DNA from: Salvelinus alpinus
Lineage: Eukaryota; Chordata; Actinopteri; Salmoniformes; Salmonidae
Direction: 5' to 3'
NCBI RefSeq assembly: GCF_045679555.1
Contig: NC_092096.1
Span: 25,343,817-25,407,816 of the forward strand
Length of the DNA stretch: 64,000 nt
Made by a program: the position numbers and the translations under genes. Below are positions 29,706 through 41,800 of this stretch, one piece after another (position 1 is the first letter of the stretch; each line of letters starts with the position of its first letter). A model generated the notes under the pieces. It was given only the letters and a program-made list of their open reading frames with translations, was not told the DNA's origin and did no database searches.

Positions 29706-30568
29706 CCATCATGTTGTAGAGACTCTGAGGTGCAAACTGCTTCGGCATTTTCTGCACCGCTTCTTTATAGACAGACAGAGCCTCCTGTCATAGAGGGGGG
29801 AGGGCAGTTAGTCACAGTGTGTTTCATCAGTGTGTCACCATCCACAAAGCCTCTTCCTCACTGTCTAATGGAAAGGGCTTCAGGAAGATGAGTCTAGTCA
29901 GCTCTGTCATTTTGTCATAGATACATTGTATTTATATGTTTCTGTCATGGCTCCACTGTACTGTACTGTAGTGCACCTCCATACATTCTATTTCTATGTT
30001 TCTGCCATGGCTCCACTGTACTGTGGTGTAGTGCACCTCTATACATTCTATACATTGTATTTATATGTTTCTGTCATGGCTCCACTGTACTGTACTGTAG
30101 TGCACCTCCATACATTCTATTTCTATGTTTCTGCCATGGCTCCACTGTACTGTACTGTAGTGCACCTCCATACATTCTATTTCTATGTTTCTGCCATGGC
30201 TCCACTGTACAGTAGTGTAGTGCACCTCTATACATGCTATTCATTTTATTTCTACATCTCGGCCATTGCTCTGGTTCTAATGTACTGTATTGAAGTGTAC
30301 TTTTATAGATTCTATCCATTGCATTTCTACGTCTCAGCCACTGCCCTGTCTCCACTGTAGTGTAGAGTACTGTAGTATCATACCTCCTGCAGGCCCTGCT
30401 CGTGGAGCAGCTTGCCCAAGTTGTACAGGCAGCTGGTGACGGAGCTCTTGTGGGCATGGGGGTCCTTCAGGTTCTCGTCTGGGATCTCAGCGCAGGTTAC
30501 AAAGGTCCTCTTGGCCTCCTCCAGACCGCCCTGGTTCATCAGGATGATGCCTGTGTTCAAGTAGGCCG
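29706..30568 (-). CDS. tmtc2: TMTC2-like O-mannosyltransferase with TPR repeats, two internal exons (partial)
   Basis: Two minus-strand exons, 30384-30568 then 29706-29784, join in frame. They encode AYLNTGIILMNQGGLEEAKR, CAEIPDENLKDPHAHKSSVT, SCLYNLGKLLHEQG and EALSVYKEAVQKMPKQFAPQ SLYNMMG, which are tetratricopeptide repeats of the TMTC family. TMTC proteins are ER membrane O-mannosyltransferases that act on cadherins; the TPRs lie in the lumen. I favour TMTC2 from memory of the human sequence, and because TMTC2 is next to METTL25/CCDC59 in human; TMTC1 is the alternative. No other exon is visible in this block, and no neighbouring sequence connects it to block A or C. It sits, oddly, between two partial copies of prmt8. 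Confidence 0.75.
29920..30345. repeat. About 60-bp minisatellite in the TMTC intron
   Basis: Seven imperfect units contain TATGTTTCTGCCATGGCTCC followed by ACTGTACTGTAGTGCACCTC. A 144-residue plus-strand frame (repeating YVSAMAPLYC) results from it and is not a gene. Confidence 0.9.
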
Positions 30569-30585
30569 CTGTGGGGTGACGAGAG

Positions 30586-30790
30586 GGGGCAGAGGAGGAG
30601 GAACAGAGGGAGAAGACGGGGTGGAGGAGGGGGAAAGGGAGGACAGAGGAAGAGGAATGAGGGAGAGAGAAGGTAGAGGATTAGAAATGGGGGAAGAGAG
30701 GGGGCAGAGGTGGAGGATTAGAGCAGGAAGAGAGGGGGTTAGAAATGGAGAAACAGAGGGGATAGATAGAAGCAGGGAAAAGGTTTAGGG
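30586..30790. repeat. GA-rich purine tract in TMTC intron
   Basis: About 200 bases of GGAGGA/GAGAGGG-rich sequence directly upstream (in gene sense) of the 30384-30568 exon acceptor. No coding signal. Confidence 0.7.
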
Positions 30791-30802
30791 ACAAGAAAAC
30801 GA

Positions 30803-30870
30803 ATCACATTTTATTTGTCATATGCGTTGAATACAACAGGTGTAGACTTTACAGTGAAATGCTTACTTAC
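30803..30870. repeat. Salmonid dispersed repeat fragment
   Basis: AATACAACAGGTGTAGACTT and ACAGTGAAATGCTTACTTAC are landmarks of a common teleost repeat. It is interrupted at 30870/30871 by the LTR that follows. Confidence 0.5.
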
Positions 30871-31268
30871 TGTCACGTTGGTATAAAGGGTAGGGAGACA
30901 GGCGCAGGAATGCGTAATATGGGTTTTTATTTCCCAAATTACAGCGTGCCGTGTAAAGGCACAGGGACGAACACCAAACAAACACATATACAAAACACAG
31001 GGTAGAAACCCAAACAAAAGAGCGAGGAGTACCTCGAATAAATATACAATCGCACAATGATACCAAACGGGACGAGACCCGTAATCATCTGTACAATACA
31101 CCCGGCACGAAAGCCAAAACAACACAGCACAGGTATTCACACGACCAACGGACTTTGGAACAATAATCAACCAGACAATGGTGAACAAAGGGCACACTTA
31201 TACAATTACTAATCAATGGGAATAGGGACGAAGTGTGCGTAATGACAGTTCCGGAGGGATCCGTGACA
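30871..31268 (-). mobile_element. Solo LTR, gypsy type
   Basis: The 398 bases begin TGTCACGTTGG and end GGATCCGTGACA on plus. On minus there is a GGGAAATAAAAACCCA poly(A) signal region near the 3' side, as in salmonid gypsy LTRs. I see no internal region and no clear target duplication at the flanks, so the ends are less certain than for the 24.9-kb LTR. Confidence 0.6.
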
Positions 31269-31390
31269 GTTTGTGTGTGTGTGTTGGAGTGTCAGTGTAG
31301 TGTGTGTGAGTGTGTGAGTAGAGTCCAGAGAGGTTGAAAGAGAGGTTGATGGGAAAAACGGAGGAATTAACAAGTAACTCATGCAACCCA

Positions 31391-31857
31391 TGTTATGCAG
31401 ATGAATGAGGACCCAAAAGCGACGTAATAGTAACAGAGTCTTTATTCCAGTATAAAACAAATAATGATACTCCTGGATATAAATCAATGGAAATCCAAAA
31501 CAGGAAACTGAAATCCTCTCGTCAATAGAGAGGAACGACTGGAGACGCGACCACAGACTGCAGGTCGCTTCAGGAAGGCACAGGCCGTAGCTGACATAGA
31601 CACCTGCTCACACGCAGCATCTGAAGAAGGCAAAAGAACACGACAGGGCGGAACAAGACACAGGAACTGCAAACATCAAACATCATTATGACCATTACAT
31701 TCTGAGGTCTCAAATACATTCACACATTACACTGACATAACATGAAGAACAGCTGGGAGCATGAACGGAACGATAGAGAGAGAGAAAGAGAAAGAACCTA
31801 ATAAGACCAGCAGAGGGAAGCACAGGGACAAGACATGATCAAAGACAAAACATGACA
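31391..31857 (-). repeat. 3' LTR of the chromovirus
   Basis: Reads TGTTATGCAG ... ACATGACA on plus, TG...CA on both strands. Matches 36128-36594 with no difference that I can see. Confidence 0.92.
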
Positions 31858-31869
31858 GTACCCCCCCAC

Positions 31870-34800
31870 TCACCGAGCGCCTCCTGGCGCACTCGAGGAG
31901 GAACCCTGGCGGCAACGAAGGAAATCATCGATCAACGAACGGTCCAGCACGTCCCGAGATGGAACCCAACTCCTCTCCTCAGGACCGTAACCCTCCCAAT
32001 CCACTAAGTACTGGTGACCACGTCCCCGAGAACGCATGTCCATGATCTTCCGTACCTTGTAAATAGGAGCGCCCTCGACAAGGACGGGGGGGGGGGAGGG
32101 AAGACGAACGGGGGCGCGAAGAAAAGGCTTGACACAGGAGACATGGAAGACAGGGTGGACGCGACGAAGATGTTGCGGAAGAAGCAGTCGCACAGCGACA
32201 GGATTGACGACCTGAGAGACACGGAACGGACCAATGAACCGCGGAGTCAACTTGCGAGAAGCTGTCGTAAGGGGAAGGTTACGAGTGGAAAGCCACACTC
32301 TCTGACCGCGACAATACCTAGGACTCTTAATCCTACGCTTATTGGCGGCTCTCACAGTCTGCGCCCTGTAACGGCAAAGTGCAGACCTGACCCTCCTCCA
32401 GGTGCGCTCACAACGTTGGACAAAAGCCTGAGCGGAGGGAACGCTGGACTCGGCGAGCTGGGACGAAAACAGAGGAGGCTGGTAGCCAAGACTACTCTGA
32501 AACGGGGACAGCCCGGTAGCAGACGAAGGAAGCGAGTTGTGAGCGTACTCAGCCCAGGGGAGCTGTTCTGCCCAAGACGCAGGGTTTCGAAACGAAAGGC
32601 TGCGTAAAATGCGACCAATCGACTGATTGGCCCTTTCTGCTTGACCGTTAGACTGGGGATGAAACCCGGAAGAGAGACTGACGGAAGCACCAATCAAACG
32701 ACAGAACTCCCTCCAAAACTGTGACGTGAATTGCGGACCTCTGTCTGAAACGGCGTCTAACGGGAGGCCATGAATTCTGAACACATTCTCAATGATGATT
32801 TGTGCCGTCTCCTTAGCGGAAGGAAGCTTAGCGAGGGGAATGAAATGTGCCGCCTTAGAGAACCTATCGATAACCGTAAGAATCACAGTCTTCCCCGCAG
32901 ACGAAGGCAGACCGGTAATAAAGTCTAAGGCGATGTGAGACCATGGTCGAGAAGGAATGGGAAGCGGTCTGAGACGACCGGCAGGAGGAGAGTTACCTGA
33001 CTTAGTCTGCGCGCAGTCCGAACAAGCAGCCACGAAACGACGCGTGTCCCGCTCCTGAGTAGGCCACCAAAACCGCTGGCGAATAGAAGCAAGCGTACCC
33101 CGAACGCCGGGGTGGCCAGCTAACTTGGCAGAGTGAGCCCACTGAAGAACAGCCAGACGAGTAGAGACAGGAACGAACAGAAGGTTACTAGGACAAGCGC
33201 GCGGCGACGCAGTGTGAGTGAGTGCTTGCTTTACCTGTCTCTCAATTCCCCAGACAGTCAACCCGACAACACGCCCTTCAGGGAGAATCCCCTCGGGGTC
33301 GGTAGAAGCCACAGAAGAACTAAAGAGACGGGATAAGGCATCAGGCTTGGTGTTCTTATTTCCCGGACGATAGGAAATCACGAACTCGAAACGAGCGAAA
33401 AACAACGCCCAACGAGCTTGACGTGCATTAAGTCGTTTGGCCGAACGGATGTACTCAAGGTTCTTATGGTCAGTCCAAACGACAAAAGGGACGGTCGCCC
33501 CCTCCAACCACTGTCGCCATTCGCCTATGGCTAAGCGGATGGCGAGCAGTTCGCGGTTACCCACATCATAGTTGCGTTCCGATGGCGACAGGCGATGAGA
33601 AAAGTAAGCGCAAGGATGGACCTTATCGTCAGACTGGAAGCGCTGAGACAGAATGGCTCCCACGCCCACCTCTGAAGCGTCAACCTCGACAATGAATTGT
33701 TTAGTGACGTCAGGAGTAACAAGGATAGGAGCGGATGTAAAACGCTTCTTGAGGAGATCAAAAGCTCCCTGGGCGGAACCGGACCACTTAAAGCAAGTCT
33801 TGACAGAAGTCAGAGCGGTGAGAGGGGCAGCCACTTGACCGAAATTACGAATGAAACGCCGATAGAAATTAGCGAAACCGAGAAAACGCTGCAACTCGAC
33901 ACGTGACTTAGGGACGGGCCAATCGCTGACAGCCTGGACCTTAGCGGGATCCATCTGAATGCCTTCAGCGGAAATAACAGAACCGAGAAAAGTGACAGAG
34001 GAGACATGAAAGGCGCACTTCTCAGCCTTCACGTAGAGACAATTCTCTAAAAGGCGCTGGAGTACACGTCGAACGTGCTGAACCTGAATCTCGAGTGACG
34101 GTGAAAAAATCAGGATATCGTCAAGGTAAACGAAAACAAAAATGTTCAGCATGTCTCTCAGTACATCATTAACTAATGCCTGAAAGACAGCTGGAGCATT
34201 AGCGAGACCGAACGGCAGAACCCGGTATTCAAAATGCCCTAACGGAGTGTTAAACGCCGTTTTCCACTCGTCCCCCTCTCTGATGCGTACGAGATGGTAA
34301 GCGTTACGAAGGTCCAACTTAGTAAAGCACCTGGCTCCCTGCAAAATCTCGAAGGCTGACGACATAAGGGGAAGCGGATAACGATTCTTAACCGTTATGT
34401 CATTCAGCCCTCGATAATCCACGCAGGGGCGCAGAGTACCGTCCTTCTTCTTAACAAAGAAAAATCCCGCTCCGGCGGGAGAGGAAGAAGGCACCACGGT
34501 ACCGGCGTCGAGAGAAACAGACAGATAATCCTCGAGAGCCTTACGTTCGGGAGCCGACAGAGAGTATAGTCTACCCCGAGGGGGAGTGGTCCCCGGAAGG
34601 AGATCAATACAACAATCATACGACCGGTGAGGAGGAAGGGAGCTGGCTCTGGACCGACTGAAGACCGTGCGCAGATCATGATATTCCTCCGGCACTCCTG
34701 TCAAATCACCAGGTTCCTCCTGAGTAGAGGGGACAGAAGACACAGGAGGGATAGCAGACATTAAACACTTCACATGACAAGAAACGTTCCAGGATAGAAT

Positions 34801-35259
34801 AGAATTACTAGACCAATTAATAGAAGGATTATGACATACTAGCCAGGGATGACCCAAAACAACAGGTGTAAAAGGTGAACGAAAAATCAAAAAGGAAATG
34901 GTCTCACTGTGGTTACCAGATACTGTGAGGGTTAAAGGTAGTGTCTCACATCTGATACTGGGGAGAAGACTACCATCTAAGGCGAACATGGGCGTGGGCT
35001 TCCCTAACTGTCTGAGAGGAATGTCATGTTTCCGAGCCCATGCTTCGTCCATAAAACAACCCTCAGCCCCTGAGTCTATCAAGGCACTGCAGGAAGCAGC
35101 CGAACCGGTCCAGCGTAGATGGACCGACAAGGTAGTACAGGATCTTGATGGAGAGACCTGAGTAGTAGCGCTCACCAGTAGCCCTCCGCTTACTGATGAG
35201 CTCTGGCTTTTACTGGACATGACATGACAAAATGTCCAGCAGAACCGCAATAGAGGCAA
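31870..35259 (-). CDS. Chromovirus Pol polyprotein
   Basis: An open frame of 1129 codons. In order: a retropepsin-like protease ([11 protein letters not shown] at about 57-67), reverse transcriptase with [11 protein letters not shown], RNase H with [12 protein letters not shown], integrase with a zinc-binding HHCC region ([22 protein letters not shown]) and a [16 protein letters not shown] core, and a C-terminal chromodomain ([24 protein letters not shown]). The chromodomain places it among the chromoviruses, which use it to target chromatin. The frame overlaps the end of gag. Confidence 0.95.
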   Translation of the reverse strand: MPLLRFCWTFCHVMSSKSQSSSVSGGLLVSATTQVSPSRSCTTLSVHLRWTGSAASCSALIDSGAEGCFMDEAWARKHDIPLRQLGKPTPMFALDGSLLPSIRCETLPLTLTVSGNHSETISFLIFRSPFTPVVLGHPWLVCHNPSINWSSNSILSWNVSCHVKCLMSAIPPVSSVPSTQEEPGDLTGVPEEYHDLRTVFSRSRASSLPPHRSYDCCIDLLPGTTPPRGRLYSLSAPERKALEDYLSVSLDAGTVVPSSSPAGAGFFFVKKKDGTLRPCVDYRGLNDITVKNRYPLPLMSSAFEILQGARCFTKLDLRNAYHLVRIREGDEWKTAFNTPLGHFEYRVLPFGLANAPAVFQALVNDVLRDMLNIFVFVYLDDILIFSPSLEIQVQHVRRVLQRLLENCLYVKAEKCAFHVSSVTFLGSVISAEGIQMDPAKVQAVSDWPVPKSRVELQRFLGFANFYRRFIRNFGQVAAPLTALTSVKTCFKWSGSAQGAFDLLKKRFTSAPILVTPDVTKQFIVEVDASEVGVGAILSQRFQSDDKVHPCAYFSHRLSPSERNYDVGNRELLAIRLAIGEWRQWLEGATVPFVVWTDHKNLEYIRSAKRLNARQARWALFFARFEFVISYRPGNKNTKPDALSRLFSSSVASTDPEGILPEGRVVGLTVWGIERQVKQALTHTASPRACPSNLLFVPVSTRLAVLQWAHSAKLAGHPGVRGTLASIRQRFWWPTQERDTRRFVAACSDCAQTKSGNSPPAGRLRPLPIPSRPWSHIALDFITGLPSSAGKTVILTVIDRFSKAAHFIPLAKLPSAKETAQIIIENVFRIHGLPLDAVSDRGPQFTSQFWREFCRLIGASVSLSSGFHPQSNGQAERANQSIGRILRSLSFRNPASWAEQLPWAEYAHNSLPSSATGLSPFQSSLGYQPPLFSSQLAESSVPSAQAFVQRCERTWRRVRSALCRYRAQTVRAANKRRIKSPRYCRGQRVWLSTRNLPLTTASRKLTPRFIGPFRVSQVVNPVAVRLLLPQHLRRVHPVFHVSCVKPFLRAPVRLPSPPPVLVEGAPIYKVRKIMDMRSRGRGHQYLVDWEGYGPEERSWVPSRDVLDRSLIDDFLRCRQGSSSSAPGGAR

Positions 35260-36110
35260 AGGCGGTTGGTGATTCTCCGTTCCCTCTCCTTAGTCGAGAT
35301 GCGAATACCTCCCAGCTGCATGGGCTCAGTCTCTGAGCCGGTGGGAGGAGATGGTTGAGATGCGGAGAGGGGAAGCACCGTTAACGCGAGCTCTCTTCCA
35401 CGAGCTCGATGACGAAGATCTATCCGTCGTTCTATGCGGATGGCGAGTGCAATCAAAGAGTCCACGCTGGAAGGAACCTCCCGGGAGAGAATCTCATCCT
35501 TAACCTCAGCGTGAAGTCCCTCCAGAAAACGAGCGAGCAACGCCGGCTCGTTCCAGTCACTGGAGGCAGCAAGAGTGCGAAACTCTATAGAGTAATCCGT
35601 TATGGATCGATCACCTTGACATAGGGAAGCCAGGGCCCTGGAAGCCTCCTTCCCAAAAACTGAACGATCAAAAACCCGTATCATCTCCTCTTTAAAGTTC
35701 TGATAATCGTTAGAACACTCAGCCCTTGCCTCCCAGATAGCTGTGCCCCACTCCCGAGCCCGACCAGTAAGGAGTGATATGACGTAAGCGATCCGAGCTC
35801 TCTCTCTTGAGTACGTGTTGGGCTGGAGAGAGAACACAATATCACACTGGGTGAGAAAGGAGCGACACTCAGTGGGCTGCCCAGAGTAACATGGTGGGTT
35901 ATTAACCCTAGGTTCCGGAGACTCGGAAGACCAGGAAGTAGCTGGTGGCACGAGACGAAGACTCTGAAACTGTCCAGAGAGATCGGAGACCTGAGCGGCC
36001 AGGGTCTCAACGGCATGACGAGCAGCAAACAATTCCTGCTCGTGTCTGCCGAGCATAGCTCCCTGGAACTCGACGGCAGTGTTGAGAGAATCCGTAGTCG
36101 CTGGGTCCAT
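35190..36110 (-). CDS. Chromovirus Gag with CCHC zinc knuckle
   Basis: Open frame starting most plausibly at the [10 protein letters not shown] methionine just inside the 5' LTR; the frame is open further upstream into the LTR. It contains a capsid-like region ([15 protein letters not shown] ... [20 protein letters not shown]) and ends with a nucleocapsid zinc knuckle, [14 protein letters not shown]. Its 3' end overlaps the pol frame by about 70 bases. Confidence 0.88.
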   Translation of the reverse strand: MDPATTDSLNTAVEFQGAMLGRHEQELFAARHAVETLAAQVSDLSGQFQSLRLVPPATSWSSESPEPRVNNPPCYSGQPTECRSFLTQCDIVFSLQPNTYSRERARIAYVISLLTGRAREWGTAIWEARAECSNDYQNFKEEMIRVFDRSVFGKEASRALASLCQGDRSITDYSIEFRTLAASSDWNEPALLARFLEGLHAEVKDEILSREVPSSVDSLIALAIRIERRIDLRHRARGRELALTVLPLSASQPSPPTGSETEPMQLGGIRISTKERERRITNRLCLYCGSAGHFVMSCPVKARAHQ

Positions 36111-36127
36111 TCTTGGTCGGATTCTTC

Positions 36128-36594
36128 TGTTATGCAGATGAATGAGGACCCAAAAGCGACGTAATAGTAACAGAGTCTTTATTCCAGTATAAAACAAATA
36201 ATGATACTCCTGGATATAAATCAATGGAAATCCAAAACAGGAAACTGAAATCCTCTCGTCAATAGAGAGGAACGACTGGAGACGCGACCACAGACTGCAG
36301 GTCGCTTCAGGAAGGCACAGGCCGTAGCTGACATAGACACCTGCTCACACGCAGCATCTGAAGAAGGCAAAAGAACACGACAGGGCGGAACAAGACACAG
36401 GAACTGCAAACATCAAACATCATTATGACCATTACATTCTGAGGTCTCAAATACATTCACACATTACACTGACATAACATGAAGAACAGCTGGGAGCATG
36501 AACGGAACGATAGAGAGAGAGAAAGAGAAAGAACCTAATAAGACCAGCAGAGGGAAGCACAGGGACAAGACATGATCAAAGACAAAACATGACA
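36128..36594 (-). repeat. 5' LTR of the chromovirus
   Basis: Identical by eye to the 3' LTR at 31391-31857. The assembly gap begins two bases beyond it. Confidence 0.92.
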
Positions 36595-36595
36595 A

Positions 36596-36695
36596 NNNNN
36601 NNNNNNNNNNNNNNNNNNNNNNNNNNNNNNNNNNNNNNNNNNNNNNNNNNNNNNNNNNNNNNNNNNNNNNNNNNNNNNNNNNNNNNNNNNNNNNN
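36596..36695. other. Assembly gap, 100 N
   Basis: A second block of exactly 100 N. It joins the LTR end to the inside of the cracr2a-upstream minisatellite, so the true neighbours on either side are unknown. Confidence 1.
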
Positions 36696-37126
36696 AGACC
36701 ATTTACTGAGATATGAAGACTCCTAGACAGACTATTTACTGAGATATGAAAACTCCTAGACAGACCATTTACTGAGATATGAAAACTCCTAGACAGACCA
36801 TTTACTGAGATATGAAGACTCCTAGACAGACCATTTACTGAGATATGAAAACTCCTAGACAGACCATTTACTGAGAAATGAAGACTCCTAGACAGACCAT
36901 TTACTGAGATATGAAGACTCCTAGACAGACTATTTACTGAGATATGAAGACTCCTAGACATACCATTTACTGAGATATGAAAACTCCTAGACAGACCATT
37001 TACTGAGATATGAAAACTCCTAGACAGACCATTTACTGAGATATGAAGACTCCTAGACAGACCATTTACTGAGATATGAAAACTCCTAGACAGACCATTT
37101 ACTGAGATATGAAAACTCTTAGACAG
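36696..37126. repeat. 33-bp minisatellite upstream of cracr2a (copy 2, starts in gap)
   Basis: At least thirteen units of the same 33-base repeat as at 8283-8684, but with a different order of variant units. The true length is unknown because the array runs into the gap. Confidence 0.95.
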
Positions 37127-37215
37127 TCTCTGTGGCCTCATCACTACTGACTTGTAGTGCCTGGTCTCATCGCTCACCATGACCCAAACCGGCCAGGCCG
37201 AGGAGTGAGACAGCC

Positions 37216-38744
37216 ATGTCTGATTCTACCTTGTTCAGAGCCACCAGAATACTCTGCAGAAGTTTATCTAGTGACATGGAGGAGTCTGAGGCCAAGGGCA
37301 GAGGAGGAGCTGTCCCCATGAGGAAGAGTTCAGACAGGAGGGGTTCTGACTGGGGAAGCATCGCCATGCTGGATAAGACCAAGGAATTCTTCCAGACCTG
37401 CGATGTGGAGGGCAAAGGCTTCATCACACGCAGCGATATGAGGGTTAGAGGAGGGGGCCACGGGGGGGCTTGTTTTGCCTCAGTTTTACACTTGTTACAA
37501 ACTTAGATGTTATGGACATAGATGTCTATCCCATTGATGCAGCCATGCTTAGATCATTGTTTTGACAGAGGGACAATTATGGGAATTATGTCAAAACCCA
37601 CTGGGCAAAAACTGATTTGAATCAATGTTGTTTCCACGTTATTTCAACCAAATTTTTTTAATTTGATGACGTTGAATCAATGTGGGAAAATAAATGGATT
37701 TGAAAAAAGTCATCAACGAAGGGAATTTCATATTTTTTTCACCTAACCTTTAACCTTAATTCAATGACAGAGTGACATTTTTTGTTGAATTCACATTAGT
37801 TGACAAATGTATATCAAAACTAGACGTTGAACTGACGTCTGTGCCCAGTTGGAAGTCACTGATTAATTCTGAACGGATACAACTAAAATGAGTTGAAACA
37901 AGTTCATTTCATGGGTTAAGGTACACACATACACACACACACAGATGATGCTGTCTCTCACAACCATGAGATAACCAGAGGACAGTGTGACATGCAGGAG
38001 GTGCTTTGTGCTATGGCTCTCTACCTCATTGACCATTCAGAGGTTTTCATATCGAGAACCTCTCCACCTGCTCACTGAAGCAGCCACTCAATAGCACGGC
38101 ACCTTTGATCACTGTGTCCAGGAACACTGGAGGAATTTCCATCAGAAACACGTGCATGCACACACATACACACACCGTTTTTGTATTTCACTCAAGCACT
38201 GTTTTGAAATGAACAAGAGACGGCTTTTGTTGTTGTCTGGGCTTAGAGGGGATAGTGTTGTGTAGATTTATATAGTTCATAGAAAATGCTTAAAAAGGCT
38301 GACAGAAGAATCACCTGGAAAATGGTCATGTTGACGTGTGCATTATCTAAGGATAATGTAACATGTTATTGCCTATTAATGAATATAATCATATGGCCTA
38401 TACCTGCCGTGCCAATATTCTCCCGTCCCTTTTTGCAATCAGGTCTAGCGTTGACCACACCACTGGCACTGACAATATGAAATCCACAATAATGTTGTAA
38501 ACTCAGTTAATCACTCCCATTTTCTATTCAATGGCTTTCTTTTGCGTGTTTTCCTTGACACATTTCTATTCAGAGGCAGGACAAGGTCAGGGTGACAGAT
38601 ATTACAGCTGTAGTTAACGCACATCCAATGCTACTGAGTTGAATATATTTCTCTGGAGTGAAGCAGGAGAGGAATGTTGGGCTTGTGTTGTGTTACATCT
38701 CTTAGCAGAAGAAACAATCTATTTATTGTGTGTGCATGTGTGTG

Positions 38745-38800
<56 letters not shown>

Positions 38801-41800
38801 TGCATGTCTGTGTTCCACAGAGGCTTCACAGAGAACTACCCCTCACTGCTGAAGAACTGGAGAATGTCTTTGACTCCCTAGATACCGACCAGAACGGCTA
38901 CCTCACCCTTGAAGTGTTCTCATCAGGATTCAGTGAGTTCCCTGTTTTTCTCCCTACATTCAATTTCAATTCAATTAAATATGACTTTATTAGTCCCCAA
39001 GGGAGAATCTGCTGTATATCTCATGGTTTACTCGTGGTTCAATAACTTATGTTTTGAGATCATTGTAGTGAGGGACCACATTCAAACGTGACAAAGATAA
39101 GGTATAGATGAATTTATCTCCTAGCTGGCAGGGAGTAGATGCTCACCCAGGTAAGGATAGGTTGTACTCTGTATAAAATGCACTTACAAACTTGAGTTCT
39201 CTTTTCACAACCATCGGAAACTTGATAATTGTGAGTGCAGGGCACTTTCAAAATTGAAACACCCCCTGATTTGTAATTCAAACTGATGTTACGACATCTT
39301 GCTGGTGATGCTTCCTGCTCTGTCCCCAGGTCAGTTCCTGCACGGCCGGAGGATCTCTGTAGCCGAGGACGCAGCATCCGCCCTCCCCACTTCGAGGAAG
39401 CCCTCAGAAGCACTATACCAGAGCCAATGGGATGAGAGGTTGACTGGAGGGTGGGAGGATGAGGAGGAGAGTCACTTCTGTATGCTGCTGGAGAGCCTAG
39501 GGGCCAGCAACGTGTTCCAGGAGTGAGTGGAGTTAACCTCACATTATTACATACTATATTACATATTCAACATTATAATATTGCACCTTGTATGTATTCC
39601 CCAAATATCTTTGTTTGGGGTTGTTGCCTCATCTTGGAAAGTGTGGGGTTGTACTTTCAACTTTCCCGTCATGGCTTTAGCTTGTTCAGGGTGTACAGAA
39701 CTGTTTGGGCTCCACCTCTCTACGCTGTTGGAACCCTGTGTCTTTACAGTGATTCCAATGGTTTCTGATATAGTGGAGGTCAACCAGTGAGTTGAATGTG
39801 ACCGGTCCCTGTAGTTTTATCAGAACTCTTACCCTCTGTCTCTCTGTTTCTCTCCCTCCCTCCTCCAGTCCAGGCGAGGTGCGCAGCTTGTGGGCCCAGC
39901 TGAGGAGGGACGAGCCTCACCTCCTGTCGAACTTTGAGGAGTTCCTGGCCAGAGTCACCTTCCAGATCAAAGAGGCCAAAGAGGAGAGGAGGGAGATGGA
40001 GAGCGCCCTCCAGAGGTTGGAGACCACAAGTACCTCTGTTGTCTCTGCTACTCCCTGGGCCAGTTTACCGGACACAGATTAAGCCTAGTACCAGACTACA
40101 AAGCATTACCAAGGGAGAATCTCTTTTGAAAGTGCTTTTTAGTCCAGGACAAGGCTTGATCTGTGTCTGAGAAACTGGCCCTTTAGGCATGATTATGTGA
40201 TCATTATGTGTGATATCTTCACTGTCAAATCAAATCAAATGTATTTATATAGCCCTTCTTACATCAGCTGATATCTCAAAGTGCTGTACAGAAACCCAGC
40301 CTAAAACCCCAAACAGCAAGCAATGCAGGTGTAGAAGCATTGTGGCTAGGAAAAACTCCCTAGAAAGGCCAAAACCTAGGAAGAAACCTAGAGAGGAACC
40401 AGGCTATGAGGGGTGGCCAGTCCTCTTCTGGCTGTGCCGGGTGGAGATAACAGAACATGGCCAAGATGTTCAAATGTTCATAAATGACCAGCATGGTCAA
40501 ATAATAATCACAGTAGTTATTGAGGGTGACTGTTTAGTGGACTGCAACCACAGCCATTTAAACCACAATCTGAAACAGCTTGCAGCTTTGTAAATGCATG
40601 TCCAGTATTTCCTCGTCTTCGATTGCAGTTCGTCAGAGTGATTATTCGGTTCAAACAGCAGTTATTGATTCAAAGAACTGACAATAGCTTGTTCAGTTCC
40701 AACCCATGTGATAGATCTACGGTCTATTTTGCTATAGAGGTCTGTTTGTGTACCAGATTGTAGAACAAATGTTTGATTCAGGATTCTATCCCATTGAAAG
40801 TAGTCATTTTACATGGAAGTTGAAAGCACTGAGTAGTTAATAGCTTCAAAAGATTGATACGGGCCTTCAGTGAATGAATGCAGCGAGGTTCTAGCAAGTC
40901 AACTACTCCAGACATAAGTGCCATATTACTTGTTGAACCTTTCGGTGACATGTGCGTTTATGTTTCTGCCTGTAGACACGGAGCTCTATGTGGGTTTACC
41001 ATAATGCCATATAGAATGCCCCAATTATCCCTTTCAATAGACCGTTAAGCTCAGAGATCTTATTCTCAAAAGGGAACATTGATTGCAAGCCTGAGGAATT
41101 GGCTGCCATGTAGACAGAGATGAGAATGTATTGTTCTCCCCTGAAAACAACAATGTACACTATACTACCTTTGATGATAGCCGGCTAGTCATTGTCTAGG
41201 TATTTGTATTGCTGTGGTCGGTAATACTAATAGTATGCATTGTTCTCATGATACTACTTAAGACAACTTGAGTCCTCTTACTAATTGGTTGCTTAATAAG
41301 GTGGCGGAATGTTAAAGGAATGCAATATTCCAAGAGCAGTGCTTTTCCATCTGTATCTACAGACAGTATGCTGGTACGTGTGTGTACCGGTCTGTGTAGC
41401 TACAGATGGGAAAGCAATGCGGTAGACTAATGTAATGCGACCGGTTCTTTGGCTCTGGGTTGAGCAGGCAGAGTGAAGTAGAAGTAGACAACAAAAATAC
41501 ATGTTCAAACATTTAATAAATTAAGGCACGGTTTCACAAGTTCACCTTTTCAGCGTGGCTCACTAACACAGTCACAAACCAGGCAACATACCAGAAACAC
41601 AAATCACAGGAGGCAGACATCCATTTTTCTTCCCTCTATTACTCTCAGGAACCACTATACCTCTGGACTGCATCACCTCACATGGGCAGCCACCTAGAAC
41701 AGAAACAGGATTTACATACATGCCAACTGTTCTGTTAATTAGTCAATTGTCCAATGAGAAGGCTTGATGAATTATCATTGGCAATTAGTCACACCTGTGA

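Larger units (their letters stand above)
31391..36594 (-). mobile_element. Ty3/gypsy chromovirus, whole-looking, with identical LTRs
   Basis: A 5.2-kb element in minus orientation with LTRs at both ends (36128-36594 and 31391-31857, 467 bases each, identical by eye). A purine-rich tract (GTGGGGGGTAC on minus) sits directly inside the 3' LTR. The coding part has a gag frame and a pol frame that overlap in different registers, which this family commonly resolves by programmed frameshifting. The element looks whole, with no break seen in either long frame. The last base before the gap (36595) agrees with the first base of the five flanking bases at 31386-31390, so a target duplication is possible but hidden. 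Identical LTRs imply a very recent insertion. Confidence 0.93.

Noticed and set aside
32014-32607. 197-residue plus-strand frame in the gypsy element
   Set aside because: Antisense shadow of the pol frame; no similarity to a known antisense protein.
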